Of a stretch of DNA of 64,000 nt, positions 1 through 9,457 are shown one piece after another. The stretch comes from Flavobacteriia bacterium 40-80 (GTDB lineage Bacteria; Bacteroidota; Bacteroidia; Flavobacteriales_D; Crocinitomicaceae). A model generated the notes under the pieces. That model did not search any database, was not told the origin of the DNA, and was given only the letters and a program-made list of their open reading frames with translations. The stretch lies in the NCBI GenBank assembly GCA_001899145.1, contig MKVF01000021.1, positions 248,001-312,000 of the forward strand. The letters are read 5' to 3'. A program made the translations under genes and the position numbers. Position 1 is the stretch's first letter; each line of letters opens with the position of its first letter.

Positions 1-1
1 G

Positions 2-952
2 TTTTCAAGAACAACCGCAGATGAATTTAAGGATGCTGTAGCGCATCTTCAGGCACTTGGAATGAAAAAAATTGTTCTCGACCTTAGAAATAACGGAGGA
101 GGAGTGCTGGAAAGCGCAGTACGGATTGTGGATGAATTTCTGCCAAACAGAAAGCTTATTGTTACTACAAAAGGTAAGAACTTTCCGAAAGACGAAACTT
201 TTTCGACTTCTTTCGGAGAGCTTGAAAATACGCCGGTAGTGGTCATTATTAACGAAAGTTCCGCTTCCGCAAGTGAGATCGTTGCCGGTGCCTTGCAGGA
301 TCAGGATCGTGCAGTTATTGTGGGAAGACGTTCTTTCGGAAAAGGGCTGGTGCAGCAGGATATCCCGCTGAATGACGGGAGCAATCTCCGTCTGGTTGTT
401 GCAAGATATTACACACCGACAGGAAGGTGCATCCAGAAGCCGTATTCTGAGAAATACGAAGATTACATGAAAGAATATTACGATCGGTACGAAAGCGGCG
501 AATTGTACAGTATGGACTCTGTGAAAATTGCTGATTCACTGAAATATTACACACCGAAAGGAAAGGTAGTTTACGGCGGCGGCGGGATCTATCCGGATGT
601 TTTCATACCGCTGGACAGCATGGCTAATTCGTGGTTCGTTGCAGAAATATACTATAAAGGTGTTTTTCAGGCGTTCGCTTTTGATTATGTTCGGAACAAA
701 CGGACAAAATGGTCATCGATGTACGAATATAAAAGGAATTTCATAGTCAGTGACCAGCTTATCAACGAGTTTTATAGTTACCTTGACAAAAATTACAACA
801 TTGTCCGTGATCCGAAGCAGGATGTGAAGCGTTTAAAAGAAATCCTGAAAGCGGAGATCGCCCGCCAGCTTTGGGAAGAAAATGCTTATTATTATATGAA
901 TTACGAGCTGGATAAAGAAGTTAAAAAATCAATTGAAATTCTTTCGAAATAA
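2..952 (+). CDS. S41 family C-terminal processing peptidase (3' part)
   Basis: The frame is open from base 2, so the gene starts upstream of the window and only the C-terminal part is seen. S41 peptidases are serine/lysine endopeptidases acting in the periplasm or cell envelope. Family landmarks are present: the NNGGG turn after the LDLR strand, the motif NESSASASEIVAG (catalytic Ser codon at 260-262) and SFGKGLVQ (catalytic Lys codon at 341-343). The roughly 200 residues after the catalytic core are typical of long Bacteroidota CTPs. The PDZ domain and any signal peptide would lie off the window. deoC follows after 2 bases, suggesting cotranscription. The family is secure; the substrate is unknown. 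Confidence 0.92.
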   Translation, partial: FSRTTADEFKDAVAHLQALGMKKIVLDLRNNGGGVLESAVRIVDEFLPNRKLIVTTKGKNFPKDETFSTSFGELENTPVVVIINESSASASEIVAGALQDQDRAVIVGRRSFGKGLVQQDIPLNDGSNLRLVVARYYTPTGRCIQKPYSEKYEDYMKEYYDRYESGELYSMDSVKIADSLKYYTPKGKVVYGGGGIYPDVFIPLDSMANSWFVAEIYYKGVFQAFAFDYVRNKRTKWSSMYEYKRNFIVSDQLINEFYSYLDKNYNIVRDPKQDVKRLKEILKAEIARQLWEENAYYYMNYELDKEVKKSIEILSK

Positions 953-954
953 CT

Positions 955-1863
955 ATGGAAACACCGATCGGACTTTCTGAGATACTTTCCGCGCAGCAAC
1001 CTGTTGATCGCACGGCAATGCACAAAGCTATTGCTGAAGCGGAGAATAAAGGCAGGGAACTTTCAGGGAACAAGAGTTTCCTCAGGCAGATTCTTAGCCT
1101 GATCGACCTGACGACCTTAGAAGGAAAGGACACTGAAAAAAAGGTACAGGCATTTTGCAGAAAAGCAAAGGAGGTTCCTTCAGTTTTTCCGGGATTGCCC
1201 ACAGTGGCAGCAGTTTGTATCTACCCTGCTTTAGTTGAAACTGCCAGAAAAGAGTTGCAGGGAACGACAATTCAGGTTGCTTCTGTGGCAACAGGTTTTC
1301 CAAGCGGGCAGCTGCCTTTATTTTTAAAAGCAGCAGAAGTGAAGTACGCTATAGAACAGGGAGCAGATGAAATTGACATGGTTATTTCAAGAGGAAAATT
1401 CCTCAGTGGTGAGTACCAGGCTGTTTATGATGAGATAAAGGCCATTAAAGACGTTTGCGGAAATAAGCTTTTAAAAGTCATTCTGGAAACAGGTGAGCTG
1501 GAAAATATGGAAAACATTCGCCTGGCGAGTGACATTGCTATTGCAGCAGGAGCCGATTTCATCAAGACATCTACCGGAAAAATTCCGCAGGGCGCTTCAC
1601 TGGAAGCGGTCTATGTCATGTTGCAGGCAATCAGGGCGCATTATAAAAAAACCGGGAGAATGGTCGGAATCAAACCATCCGGAGGCATTTCGAATGCAGA
1701 AACCGCTGCGCATTATATTGTGTTGACAGAAACCATTCTCGGAAAGCAATGGATTAACAACCGGCTGATGCGTTTTGGTGCCAGCAGTCTTGCCGGAAAT
1801 GTTTTAAAGTTATTGACCGAAGAGAAGAATGCCGCTTATTTCAGTTCGGATTCCGGTTATTGA
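955..1863 (+). CDS. deoC: Deoxyribose-phosphate aldolase
   Basis: Cleaves 2-deoxyribose-5-phosphate to acetaldehyde and glyceraldehyde-3-phosphate in deoxynucleoside salvage, in the cytosol. The class I aldolase landmarks are seen: Asp141 in EIDMVISRGKF, the Schiff-base lysine K204 in FIKTSTGK, and the second lysine K240 in GIKPSGGIS. At 302 residues it is longer than the E. coli enzyme (about 259) and nearer the long eukaryote-like type, with an extra N-terminal segment of about 60 residues. It starts 2 bases after the S41 peptidase stop; no other deo gene is in the window. The ATG at 955 is the first in frame. Confidence 0.94.
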   Translation: METPIGLSEILSAQQPVDRTAMHKAIAEAENKGRELSGNKSFLRQILSLIDLTTLEGKDTEKKVQAFCRKAKEVPSVFPGLPTVAAVCIYPALVETARKELQGTTIQVASVATGFPSGQLPLFLKAAEVKYAIEQGADEIDMVISRGKFLSGEYQAVYDEIKAIKDVCGNKLLKVILETGELENMENIRLASDIAIAAGADFIKTSTGKIPQGASLEAVYVMLQAIRAHYKKTGRMVGIKPSGGISNAETAAHYIVLTETILGKQWINNRLMRFGASSLAGNVLKLLTEEKNAAYFSSDSGY

Positions 1864-1911
1864 CAATTCTTTTTCTAATTAAATACTTTTATATAGGATG
1901 AGGTATATAAC

Positions 1912-1940
1912 AAAACAGCCCACTGTTTAGTGAGCTGTCC
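1912..1940 (-). terminator. Probable terminator downstream of fumarylacetoacetase
   Basis: An imperfect hairpin (ACAGC and CACT arms, one mismatch, GTTT loop) lies at 1915-1938. On the minus strand it is followed by a short TTTTG tract. It sits between the convergent deoC and fumarylacetoacetase genes, beyond the stop of the latter. Confidence 0.5.
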
Positions 1941-1961
1941 TTATCTTTCATTATGCGGTAT

Positions 1962-3242
1962 TTAATCTTTCGCAGGAATTATTTTGTTTCTTACCTCCCC
2001 GAAACCAACCCGAATACCATTTTTCTCACAGTAACCTCTCATGATCACCGTATCTTGATCCTGAAGGAATTTTCGTTCCGTCCCGTCAGACATTTTTAAT
2101 GGTTTTGTTCCTTTCCAGGCTAATTCCAGCATGGAGCCGTAAGAATCCGGTGTCGGCCCTGAAATTGTTCCGGAACCCATCAGGTCACCACAACGCACGT
2201 TACAGCCGTTCACTGTATGATGTGCTAACTGCTGGCTCATATTCCAGTACATATATTTCATATTGGATTTACAGATCAGGTTTTCTTCCCCGTTTTCAGG
2301 CTGTAAAATTACCTGTAAATTGATATCATATGATTTTTGTCCTTCGTATTTCAGGTAGGAAAGCACTTCCGGCTCCTGTGTCGGTCCGTCCACCTTAAAC
2401 GGTTGCAGCGCATCCAGTGTCACGATCCACGGAGAAATGGAAGAAGCGAAATTTTTTGCAAGGAAAGGCCCGAGCGGCACATATTCCCACGTTTGAATGT
2501 CTCTCGCTGACCAGTCATTGAAAAGCACCATTCCGAAAATATACTCTTCCGCTTCTTCTGTGCTGATACGATCGCCCAGTGGTTTTCCTTCAAAAGTGAT
2601 AAAAGCCGTTTCCAGCTCAAAATCCAGATTTCTGCAAGGTGCGTAAATCGGATCAGCGTTCGGATCAGGTTTGATCTGCCCTTTCGGACGGCGCACGTCT
2701 TCATTTAAAATAATGGAGCTTGCTCTTCCGTGATAGCCTACCGGAATCCACAGCCAGTTAGGAAGTAAAGCATTATTGGGATCGCGGAACATTGTTCCGA
2801 CATTTGTCGCGTGTTCTCTTGATGAATAAAAATCTGTATAATCTCCAATCTGCACCGGCATCGCCATTTCTACTTTATCAACCGGAATCAGGATCTGATC
2901 AACATGATGCTGATTCTTTTGTAAATCCGTAAAATCAGAGCTGAATAATTTGGACAGACGGTTTCTCAGCTCACGTACTGCTTTTTTTCCTTTTTTCATC
3001 AACGAATTCAAAAATTCCGCATCGAAATCTGACAGCTCAAAATTCAGGTTTTCAAGATATCCCAAAACGAAAAGTGCTTTCAGATCAATACAAAAATCAC
3101 CAATTCTTGAAGCCACACGCTTATTTCCATCCTCTTTAATGATGCCAAAAGGCAGATTCTGAACCGGGAAATCTGAATTGGGTGATACGGCTACCCAGGA
3201 AGTCAATGCAGGGTTATTTGCTGAAATTTGATTAGTATCCAT
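1962..3242 (-). CDS. fahA: Fumarylacetoacetase
   Basis: Hydrolyses fumarylacetoacetate to fumarate and acetoacetate, the last step of tyrosine/homogentisate breakdown. The 426-residue product has the FAH N-terminal domain followed by the catalytic domain, with DFYSSREHATNVG, the YHGRASSI stretch, the metal-binding FELETAF segment and NDWSARDIQTWEY, all characteristic of the full-length family. The frame extends 17 codons further upstream, but that extension runs through AT-rich repeat-like DNA, so the ATG at 3242 is preferred. No hppD or hmgA is nearby. Together with the paa genes about 10 kb away it suggests aromatic amino acid catabolism. Confidence 0.95.
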   Translation of the reverse strand: MDTNQISANNPALTSWVAVSPNSDFPVQNLPFGIIKEDGNKRVASRIGDFCIDLKALFVLGYLENLNFELSDFDAEFLNSLMKKGKKAVRELRNRLSKLFSSDFTDLQKNQHHVDQILIPVDKVEMAMPVQIGDYTDFYSSREHATNVGTMFRDPNNALLPNWLWIPVGYHGRASSIILNEDVRRPKGQIKPDPNADPIYAPCRNLDFELETAFITFEGKPLGDRISTEEAEEYIFGMVLFNDWSARDIQTWEYVPLGPFLAKNFASSISPWIVTLDALQPFKVDGPTQEPEVLSYLKYEGQKSYDINLQVILQPENGEENLICKSNMKYMYWNMSQQLAHHTVNGCNVRCGDLMGSGTISGPTPDSYGSMLELAWKGTKPLKMSDGTERKFLQDQDTVIMRGYCEKNGIRVGFGEVRNKIIPAKD

Positions 3243-3483
3243 GATTTTTTTAGATTTTGGGTAAAGATAATAAAGATTGAGATGATAAGACATAAGACGA
3301 TAGACATAAGACGGGAGAAGATTTTATAACATTTAATTATAATGGGGCGCTGATGACACGGATAAAGCAGATTAATGCAGATTTTTTGAAGAAAATATTG
3401 GATCATATCAAATCAGCGTCATTCCGATAAATCGGAACAGGTCCTGCGTACCATACATCAAAATATCGTACCTTTATGTTTCC
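3243..3483. repeat. Intergenic region with short degenerate repeats
   Basis: This 241-base divergent spacer holds two copies of AGACATAAGACG within 3282-3316. It also holds an ACACGGATAAAGCAGATTAATGCAGAT stretch of the short-period kind often seen between Bacteroidota genes, near 3357-3384. No gene is seen. TACCTTTA (3469-3476), one mismatch from the -7 consensus, lies just before the xseA start. Confidence 0.5.
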
Positions 3484-4947
3484 ATGAATTCCGAAAAAAA
3501 GACATTCACATTATTACAGCTGGCAGCTTCTATTCAGCGTGCTATTCAGAATGTATACAGTAATTCCTACTGGGTGAAAGCGGAGATGCACAAGCTGAAT
3601 CGTACTTCAAAAGGTCATTGCTATCCGGAGCTGGTACAGAAAGAAAACGGAGAGATCGTTGCGGAAATGCGTGGAACTATCTGGAAAACTACCTTTGAAG
3701 CTGTTCGCAAGCGTTTTGAAGAAATAGTAAAAGAACCGCTGCGTGACGGTTTAACGTTGTTATTTCAGGTAAAAGTCACCTTTCATCCGGTGTACGGAAT
3801 GGGACTTGAGGTTCTTGATATTGATCCGAACTATACGCTTGGCGCATTGCAGAAAGAACGGGAAGAAACACTTATAAATTTGAAAAACAAAGGGCTGCTT
3901 AATAAAAATCAACAGCTTTCCCTGCCGCTTCTCCCAAAGAACATTGCCATTATTTCCATAGAGTCCAGCAAAGGATTGTCAGATTTTCTTTCTGTTTTGA
4001 AAGCTAATACATTTGGATATGGTTTTAATACCCGTCTTTTTCCCGCAATTCTGAACGGTGACGGTGCCGTGGAAAGCATTATTTTTCAGTTGGGGCAGAT
4101 TAAAAAATATGCCGCTTTTTTTGATGCTGTTGTCATCGTTCGTGGCGGTGGCGGCGAAATCGGGATGACCTGCTACAATAACTATGAGCTCTGCGAAGCG
4201 ATTACTACTTTTCCACTGCCGGTTTTGACCGGGATCGGGCATTCCACCAATTTAACCGTTGCCGAAATGATTGCTTTCAGAAGTGCAATTACACCGACAC
4301 AGCTGGCAGATTTTTTTGTAGAGAATTTTCATGCTTTTGCACAGAGGCTGAAGGAAACGCAGCGGACTATTATACAGGAGGCAGATTATCTGCTGGCAGA
4401 TACCAGGAAAGCAATGATCAACGAATCGCGTATTTTCCGGAATTCATCCATCGCAGCTATTATTGCTCAACATAAAAGAGTGGAACAAACCAATAGTGAT
4501 CTGCTTCGCGCCAGCAAAAACGAGCTGAAAACCAATAGAGAGCGATTGCTGCTGTCCGCTCAAAAAAGCAACAGCGGAATAAAAGTTTTTCATAAATTAG
4601 AAATCTCACAACTGAAATCGTGGGAAAGGCTATTGAACAGCAATGTGAAAAAACGACTCTTTGAAGCAGGCGAAATCGTACAGAATTATAAAACCGTACT
4701 TTTGAATAAGACAGCAATTTTGAGCGATCATGCAAAACGCCAGCTTAATCAGATGGAAACAACTGTTAAGCTGGTGGATCCGGTGAATGTGCTCAGAAAA
4801 GGATACACTCTTTCTCTGTTCAATGGGAAAAGTTTTTCAAAAGACAATTTTCCGGGTATGGGTGACGTTTTTGAAACAATAAGCACGGAAGGGACGCTGA
4901 AAAGCAAAGTTGTTGAGCGAGAGCAAAAAGCGAAGAATGAAGAATAA
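3484..4947 (+). CDS. xseA: Exodeoxyribonuclease VII large subunit
   Basis: Catalytic subunit of exonuclease VII, which degrades single-stranded DNA from both ends in repair and recombination. The 487-residue protein has the N-terminal OB-fold (about residues 8-105) and then the catalytic domain. The usual RGGGS-ED motif appears as RGGGGEIG and the GxGHxTD motif as GIGHSTN, variants I recall from other Bacteroidota. A long helical region and a C-terminal strand follow (DPVNVLRKGYTL). The small subunit gene follows after 34 bases, which supports the assignment. The ATG at 3484 gives the expected N-terminus, and the possible promoter is almost on top of it. Confidence 0.94.
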   Translation: MNSEKKTFTLLQLAASIQRAIQNVYSNSYWVKAEMHKLNRTSKGHCYPELVQKENGEIVAEMRGTIWKTTFEAVRKRFEEIVKEPLRDGLTLLFQVKVTFHPVYGMGLEVLDIDPNYTLGALQKEREETLINLKNKGLLNKNQQLSLPLLPKNIAIISIESSKGLSDFLSVLKANTFGYGFNTRLFPAILNGDGAVESIIFQLGQIKKYAAFFDAVVIVRGGGGEIGMTCYNNYELCEAITTFPLPVLTGIGHSTNLTVAEMIAFRSAITPTQLADFFVENFHAFAQRLKETQRTIIQEADYLLADTRKAMINESRIFRNSSIAAIIAQHKRVEQTNSDLLRASKNELKTNRERLLLSAQKSNSGIKVFHKLEISQLKSWERLLNSNVKKRLFEAGEIVQNYKTVLLNKTAILSDHAKRQLNQMETTVKLVDPVNVLRKGYTLSLFNGKSFSKDNFPGMGDVFETISTEGTLKSKVVEREQKAKNEE

Positions 4948-4981
4948 TGAATACTGAATTTTGAATGCTGAATTAAATTGA
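4940..4981. repeat. Short TGAAT-rich repeat between xseA and xseB
   Basis: The gap between the two exonuclease VII genes is a run of near-repeats of GAATACTGAATTTTGAATGCTGAATT. It looks like the low-complexity intergenic repeat dispersed in many Flavobacteriales genomes. No coding or clear hairpin potential is seen. Confidence 0.4.
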
Positions 4982-5185
4982 ATGACTGATATGGAAATAA
5001 GTTATACGGAAGCTTTTGACGAATTACAGGTGATCGTCGGTGAAATAGAAGAGGGGACAATTACGGTGGATGAACTGGCTGCTAAAGTGAAGCGAGCAAG
5101 CGAGCTGATCCGCATTTGTAAGGAGAAGCTGACTTCTACGGAAAAAGATGTCAATGCAATTCTGAAAGAATTGGAAGAAGAATAA
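4982..5185 (+). CDS. xseB: Exodeoxyribonuclease VII small subunit
   Basis: A 67-residue acidic, helical protein with the XseB pattern: SYTEAFDELQVIVGEIEEG, then TVDELAAKVKRA, then a C-terminal helix ending in acidic residues. Several small subunits bind each XseA in the known enzyme. It lies 34 bases after xseA and 34 bases before ftsX. Two in-frame ATGs (4982 and 4991) are possible; the second would remove three residues without touching the conserved helix. Confidence 0.93.
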   Translation: MTDMEISYTEAFDELQVIVGEIEEGTITVDELAAKVKRASELIRICKEKLTSTEKDVNAILKELEEE

Positions 5186-5219
5186 CTGATTTTCTGTATT
5201 TATTTCTAAATTCGTAGCG

Positions 5220-6107
5220 ATGAGTTCAGCAGTTGAAAAATATAACCGCAGAGGTTTGCAAGCCAATTACATATCTACTGTGATTGGTATTTCTCTTGTT
5301 TTGTTCCTGATAGGAATAGTTCTGGGCGGTATTTTTAGCGTAGAAAATGTACAGAATCAGGCAAAAGAAGACTTACAGGCCAGCATTTTTTTCAAAATTG
5401 ATCTGAATGAGATGGACATCAAGCAGATCGGGCAGGAGCTGAAAACCTGGAAGGAATTCAAGGAAGTAACCTATATTTCTCCGGGTCGTGCGCTTGAAGA
5501 GTTCAGCCGGACAACAGAAGATGCAAAGGAAATAGAGGAGATTTTTGAAGGAGAAAATCTATTTCCTCCCAATATCTCTTTCAGGCCGTTAAAAGAATAT
5601 GCCAGCAAAAAAGGCATGGAAGAAATAAAGAATAAGATCATTGAAAAATACGGATCGGATATTGACAGTGTCAACTACGATAAGGCCAGCGTGGATAAAG
5701 TAAATCTACAGTTCAAGCAATTTACGTATCTTATTGTCTTAGTTGGGTTTTTCCTGATTATCATTGCGTTTGCGATGATCAACAATACGATTCGCCTTGC
5801 ACTTTACTCCAAGCGCTTTACGATCAAAACCATGCAGCTGGTAGGAGCAACATCCCGTTTTATCCGGGTTCCTTTCCTGTGGCAGGCCATTGTTCAGGGA
5901 ATCGTTTCTTCTATTATCGGAATGGCGCTGCTGATGTCGCTGTACTATTCCATTGATAAAGGATTGGATATTGATTTAAGCTTCAGCTTTATTTCCTTCC
6001 TGATGGTATTCGGAATTTTACTGGTGTTCGGTGTGGTGATCACCTGGGTTTTCACCTTGTTTTCACTTAACAAGTTCCTTAAAATGAAATTAGACGATTT
6101 ATATTAA
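5220..6107 (+). CDS. ftsX: FtsX-like permease, cell division
   Basis: The 295-residue membrane protein has FtsX topology: a TM segment near residues 20-40, an extracytoplasmic domain of about 130 residues, then three TM segments (around 170-190, 215-240 and 260-285). The family works with the ATPase FtsE to control peptidoglycan hydrolases at division. No ftsE is in the window; the ABC ATPase at 26.7 kb belongs to another gene pair. It is followed after 4 bases by the DUF3098 gene and then uppP, an order I recall as common in Bacteroidota. TAAATTCG at 5207-5214 resembles a -7 element very close to the start. Confidence 0.9.
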   Translation: MSSAVEKYNRRGLQANYISTVIGISLVLFLIGIVLGGIFSVENVQNQAKEDLQASIFFKIDLNEMDIKQIGQELKTWKEFKEVTYISPGRALEEFSRTTEDAKEIEEIFEGENLFPPNISFRPLKEYASKKGMEEIKNKIIEKYGSDIDSVNYDKASVDKVNLQFKQFTYLIVLVGFFLIIIAFAMINNTIRLALYSKRFTIKTMQLVGATSRFIRVPFLWQAIVQGIVSSIIGMALLMSLYYSIDKGLDIDLSFSFISFLMVFGILLVFGVVITWVFTLFSLNKFLKMKLDDLY

Positions 6108-6111
6108 AGAT

Positions 6112-6360
6112 ATGAAAAATAATAATTTAAGTAATTTCAAGTTTTCCAAACAAAATTACACACTTCTTTTTATTGGTTTGGCGATCAATATTTTCGGATT
6201 CATTTTAATGATCGGAGGAGGATCTGACGATCCTAATGTATTTAAAGCAGACGAGCTGTTCAATTTCCGTCGCATTACACTTGCTCCGTTCATCGTTGTG
6301 ATCGGCTATATTGTGATTGGTTATTCCATCATGAAAAACCCTAACAAAGAGAAAAAATAA
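6112..6360 (+). CDS. DUF3098 family small membrane protein
   Basis: 82 residues with two hydrophobic segments (about 18-38 and 56-74) separated by a short loop containing [20 protein letters not shown] basic tail follows. This matches the Bacteroidota family DUF3098, whose function is not known. It lies between ftsX and uppP with gaps of 4 and 13 bases, so it is almost certainly cotranscribed and may serve the cell envelope or division, which is inference from position only. Confidence 0.85.
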   Translation: MKNNNLSNFKFSKQNYTLLFIGLAINIFGFILMIGGGSDDPNVFKADELFNFRRITLAPFIVVIGYIVIGYSIMKNPNKEKK

Positions 6361-6373
6361 TAGTTCCTTTCAG

Positions 6374-7168
6374 ATGAGTTATTTACAGGCCATTATCCTT
6401 GCAATTATAGAAGGATTAACGGAGTTTTTGCCTGTTTCTTCAACAGGACACATGATCATAGGTTCCTCATTAATGGGAATTGCTGAGGATGATTTCACAA
6501 AGTTATTTACGATCGTTATCCAGCTGGGAGCGATTTTGTCAGTGGTAGCCATTTATTTCAAGCGTTTTTTCCAGTCAGTGAACTTTTACCTGAAATTAAT
6601 TGTTGCTTTCATTCCTGCTGCTGTTTTCGGAGTGTTATTAAGCGACAAAATAGATGAGCTTCTTGAAAGCCCTGCAACAGTAGCTGTTTCGCTCGTAATC
6701 GGAGGGATTATCTTATTGTTTGTGGATAATTGGTTTAGAAATCCCACGATAAAAGAAGAAAAAGAAATTTCTTATCTGACAGCATTGAAAATCGGTTTTT
6801 TCCAGTGTATCGCTATGATTCCGGGAGTTTCCCGTTCTGCGGCAACTATTGTTGGTGGTATGTCACAAAAGTTGACGCGAAGCACTGCAGCAGAATTTTC
6901 CTTTTTCCTTGCCGTTCCCACTATGCTCGGCGCGACAGCAAAAAAAATGCTGGACTTTTTTAAAGATGGAAATAGTTTCAGCGGAGAACAAATCAATTTG
7001 TTGATCGTAGGAAACATTGTAGCATTCGTAGTGGCATTTTTAGCCATCAAATCATTCATCAGCTTTGTTTCAAAAAATGGCTTTAAAGTATTCGGGATCT
7101 ACCGGATTGTTGTCGGACTGGCAATTTTAGGACTGATTTTAGCAGGAGTTGATTTGAAAGTAGTATAA
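6374..7168 (+). CDS. uppP: Undecaprenyl-diphosphatase
   Basis: Removes a phosphate from undecaprenyl diphosphate to recycle the lipid carrier for peptidoglycan and O-antigen, and gives bacitracin tolerance. The 264-residue polytopic protein carries both BacA/UppP signatures: [15 protein letters not shown] near the N-terminus and [10 protein letters not shown] near residue 153. Length and TM spacing fit the family. Its stop codon overlaps the truB start by one base (TAATG), a sign of translational coupling. Confidence 0.96.
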   Translation: MSYLQAIILAIIEGLTEFLPVSSTGHMIIGSSLMGIAEDDFTKLFTIVIQLGAILSVVAIYFKRFFQSVNFYLKLIVAFIPAAVFGVLLSDKIDELLESPATVAVSLVIGGIILLFVDNWFRNPTIKEEKEISYLTALKIGFFQCIAMIPGVSRSAATIVGGMSQKLTRSTAAEFSFFLAVPTMLGATAKKMLDFFKDGNSFSGEQINLLIVGNIVAFVVAFLAIKSFISFVSKNGFKVFGIYRIVVGLAILGLILAGVDLKVV

Positions 7169-7875
7169 TGGAAATTGATTTTCAGGCCGGAGCGATTTTG
7201 CTCGTAGATAAACCTTACGGATGGACTTCCTTTGATGTCGTTAACAAGCTCCGTTGGAATCTCAAACGTAAATACGGACAGAAAAACTTCAAGGTGGGGC
7301 ATGCGGGAACTTTAGATCCGTTGGCGACAGGATTGTTAGTGATGTGTACGGGAAAGGCGACGAAGCAAATCAATGAGCTGACAGCGGATGACAAAATCTA
7401 TACCGGCACTTTTCTTTTAGGAAAAACCACTCCGTGCTATGATTTAGAAAAACCATTTGACGAAACTATATATGAAACGGCTCATATAAATGAAGCACTT
7501 TTAACAGGAGCTGTGAATTCTTTTATAGGTGTCCAGGAACAATATCCTCCCGTTTTTTCAGCAAAGCAAATAGACGGAAAACGTGCCTACGATTTAGCAA
7601 GGGCAGGAAAAGAAGTCAATTTAAAGTCGAATACAATAGAAATTAAAGATTTTAAAATTGACGCAGCTCGTTTCCCGGAAATTGATTTCTATATTCACTG
7701 CTCAAAGGGAACATATATTCGTTCTATTGCCAATGACTTTGGAAAAAAACTGAATTCGGGGGCAACCCTTATCAAGCTTCACAGAACCCATTCCGGGATG
7801 TTTTCAATGGAAGATGCAAAGACCGTTGATGAGTGGATTGCTATTATCAGAGAAGAAACCCATCCTAAAAAATAA
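7168..7875 (+). CDS. truB: tRNA pseudouridine(55) synthase
   Basis: Makes pseudouridine 55 in the T-loop of tRNAs. The 235-residue protein shows KPYGWTSFDVVNKLR, the catalytic motif GHAGTLDPLATG (Asp in TLDP), YPPVFSAKQIDGKRAYDLAR, and the segment CSKGTYIRSIANDFG. It is shorter than E. coli TruB (314) because the C-terminal PUA-type extension is absent, which is usual in Bacteroidota. It is the last gene of the xseA-to-truB run, before a hairpin and a convergent gene. Confidence 0.95.
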   Translation: MEIDFQAGAILLVDKPYGWTSFDVVNKLRWNLKRKYGQKNFKVGHAGTLDPLATGLLVMCTGKATKQINELTADDKIYTGTFLLGKTTPCYDLEKPFDETIYETAHINEALLTGAVNSFIGVQEQYPPVFSAKQIDGKRAYDLARAGKEVNLKSNTIEIKDFKIDAARFPEIDFYIHCSKGTYIRSIANDFGKKLNSGATLIKLHRTHSGMFSMEDAKTVDEWIAIIREETHPKK

Positions 7876-7910
7876 GGCCATCCTTTCGGGACAGCCTCAT
7901 TTCTTCTTTT
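7875..7910 (+). terminator. Possible terminator after truB
   Basis: AGGC/GCCT outer arms and TCC/GGA inner arms form an interrupted hairpin at 7875-7897, followed by a T-rich stretch. It lies between truB and a convergent gene. The stem is imperfect, so this is moderate evidence. Confidence 0.42.
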
Positions 7911-7926
7911 TTAATTTTCTTTTCTC

Positions 7927-9369
7927 TTATTCTTTGATACATTTCAGGATTGTTGACTGGTTGTCGATAACCAGTCTGACGAAATATACGCCGCTTTGTG
8001 AAATATCCAGACGGCCGTTTTTATAGCTGAATCCGTTGAATTTTTTCCCCTCGGCTGTAAATACTTCGATTGAGCTCAGAGCTTGCTGATCCTTAATATC
8101 CAGGATAAAATAATCCACTGAAGGATTCGGATAAACGGCTATTTTTTGCTTTGTAAGATCTTCTACAGACAAATTTGAATTTACCGTTACGACAACTGTT
8201 GCAGACGAAGAGCACTGATTTGCATCTGTACCTGTCACTGTATAAGTTGTTGTTATATTCGGAGTTGCGATAACTGTGCTTCCGGTTGCAACATTCAGTC
8301 CCGCTGTTGGTGACCAGGAATAAGTTGCTGCTCCTGATGCGGTAAGTGTTACGGACTCTCCTAAGGTTATTGTCTGATTAGGTGACGCTGAAACTTGTGG
8401 TGAAGCATGAATGGTAACCGGTGCTGAAAGTATTGTTTCCACTGTCGGTGAAGAAGAAGTGATCTTCAATAAATAATTGGAGCCCGCCGGAAGAGAGGAA
8501 GGAATAGTTCCCGCTATTGATAAATTTCCGTTTGCAGAAGAATTCAGCGTCCCGATTGTTTGCGCACCGGTAAAACTTCCGCTTGCATCAGAGATCAGCA
8601 GGCTGAAAACGTTCCCGTTTGAGAATGCTCCCGAAGATTCAAAATTAGCAGTAACCGGAGAAGTGATACCGGCACAGAATCCTGTTTTATTCGCTGCAGC
8701 ATTCAGAATGAAGCTTGTCTGAACTTCTGTTGCTATTACTTTAAACGCATCAACGCCTATTCCTAAATTCGCCTGACTGTATCCCAGATTAAACCATTTA
8801 AAGCGGAAATATCCCTGAGCAGCACCATTCAATTGCGGAATAGAAACTGTTACATCCTGCCATGCACTGACATTGTACAGCTTGTTGCCCACCTCATTCC
8901 AGGTAATGCTATCCAATGAATATTCCAGGTAAGCATACGCAGAATCAATGTGTCCCTGCGAGAAAAAACCAAAGGAAACGGAAACATTTTCATAATCCGT
9001 GAAATCGATCGGCTGAGCTGTTGCTGAATAGAAAGTTCCCGCACTGGAATAGGTTGCATTACAATAAGACATCATTGTGCAAAGCATAGGATTCTGAATA
9101 TGCATATAGCTGCTTCTGGGTGCTCCTGAATAAGCTACCGGCTGTTCCGGTGAATTTGGAAATACCGGGACCTGAAAGAAACCAAAATCCATTATAAGTC
9201 CCTGATAATTTGTGTCTATAACCCATGCGTCTGTCAAAGCAGATCCTCCGAGCGTCCAGTTTGATGTTCCGGTCTCAAAATCATCTTGCAGGAGTGTAAC
9301 CGGATTTTGTGAAAAAGAAAAGAATGTACACATCACATTCATTGTAAATAAAAGTAGTACTATTTTCAT
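7927..9369 (-). CDS. Secreted protein with T9SS type A sorting domain
   Basis: 480 residues with an N-terminal signal peptide ending near FFSFSQ. An adhesion-like N-terminal half (residues about 25-210) contains TGTSNWTLGG and FTDYENVSVSFGF, resembling MAM/CUB-type jelly-roll domains. An Ig/PKD-like repeat follows, with the SPNQTITLGESVTLTASG start common in Bacteroidota surface proteins. The C-terminal sorting domain starts at VYPNPSVDYF and ends in STILKCIKE. No catalytic motif is seen, so it is probably a surface or secreted adhesin-like protein exported by the T9SS encoded at 53-59 kb. Confidence 0.88.
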   Translation of the reverse strand: MKIVLLLFTMNVMCTFFSFSQNPVTLLQDDFETGTSNWTLGGSALTDAWVIDTNYQGLIMDFGFFQVPVFPNSPEQPVAYSGAPRSSYMHIQNPMLCTMMSYCNATYSSAGTFYSATAQPIDFTDYENVSVSFGFFSQGHIDSAYAYLEYSLDSITWNEVGNKLYNVSAWQDVTVSIPQLNGAAQGYFRFKWFNLGYSQANLGIGVDAFKVIATEVQTSFILNAAANKTGFCAGITSPVTANFESSGAFSNGNVFSLLISDASGSFTGAQTIGTLNSSANGNLSIAGTIPSSLPAGSNYLLKITSSSPTVETILSAPVTIHASPQVSASPNQTITLGESVTLTASGAATYSWSPTAGLNVATGSTVIATPNITTTYTVTGTDANQCSSSATVVVTVNSNLSVEDLTKQKIAVYPNPSVDYFILDIKDQQALSSIEVFTAEGKKFNGFSYKNGRLDISQSGVYFVRLVIDNQSTILKCIKE

Positions 9370-9457
9370 TGAAGTTTATTTTTAATTGATGCAAATATGA
9401 TAAAAAGATAAAATATACTTTATAACGAATTATCAAAATAGCTTTTTACACTAACTT

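Noticed and set aside
3282-3316. Repeats near 3.3 kb as a CRISPR array
   Set aside because: Units are too short, irregular and without spacers, and there are no cas genes.
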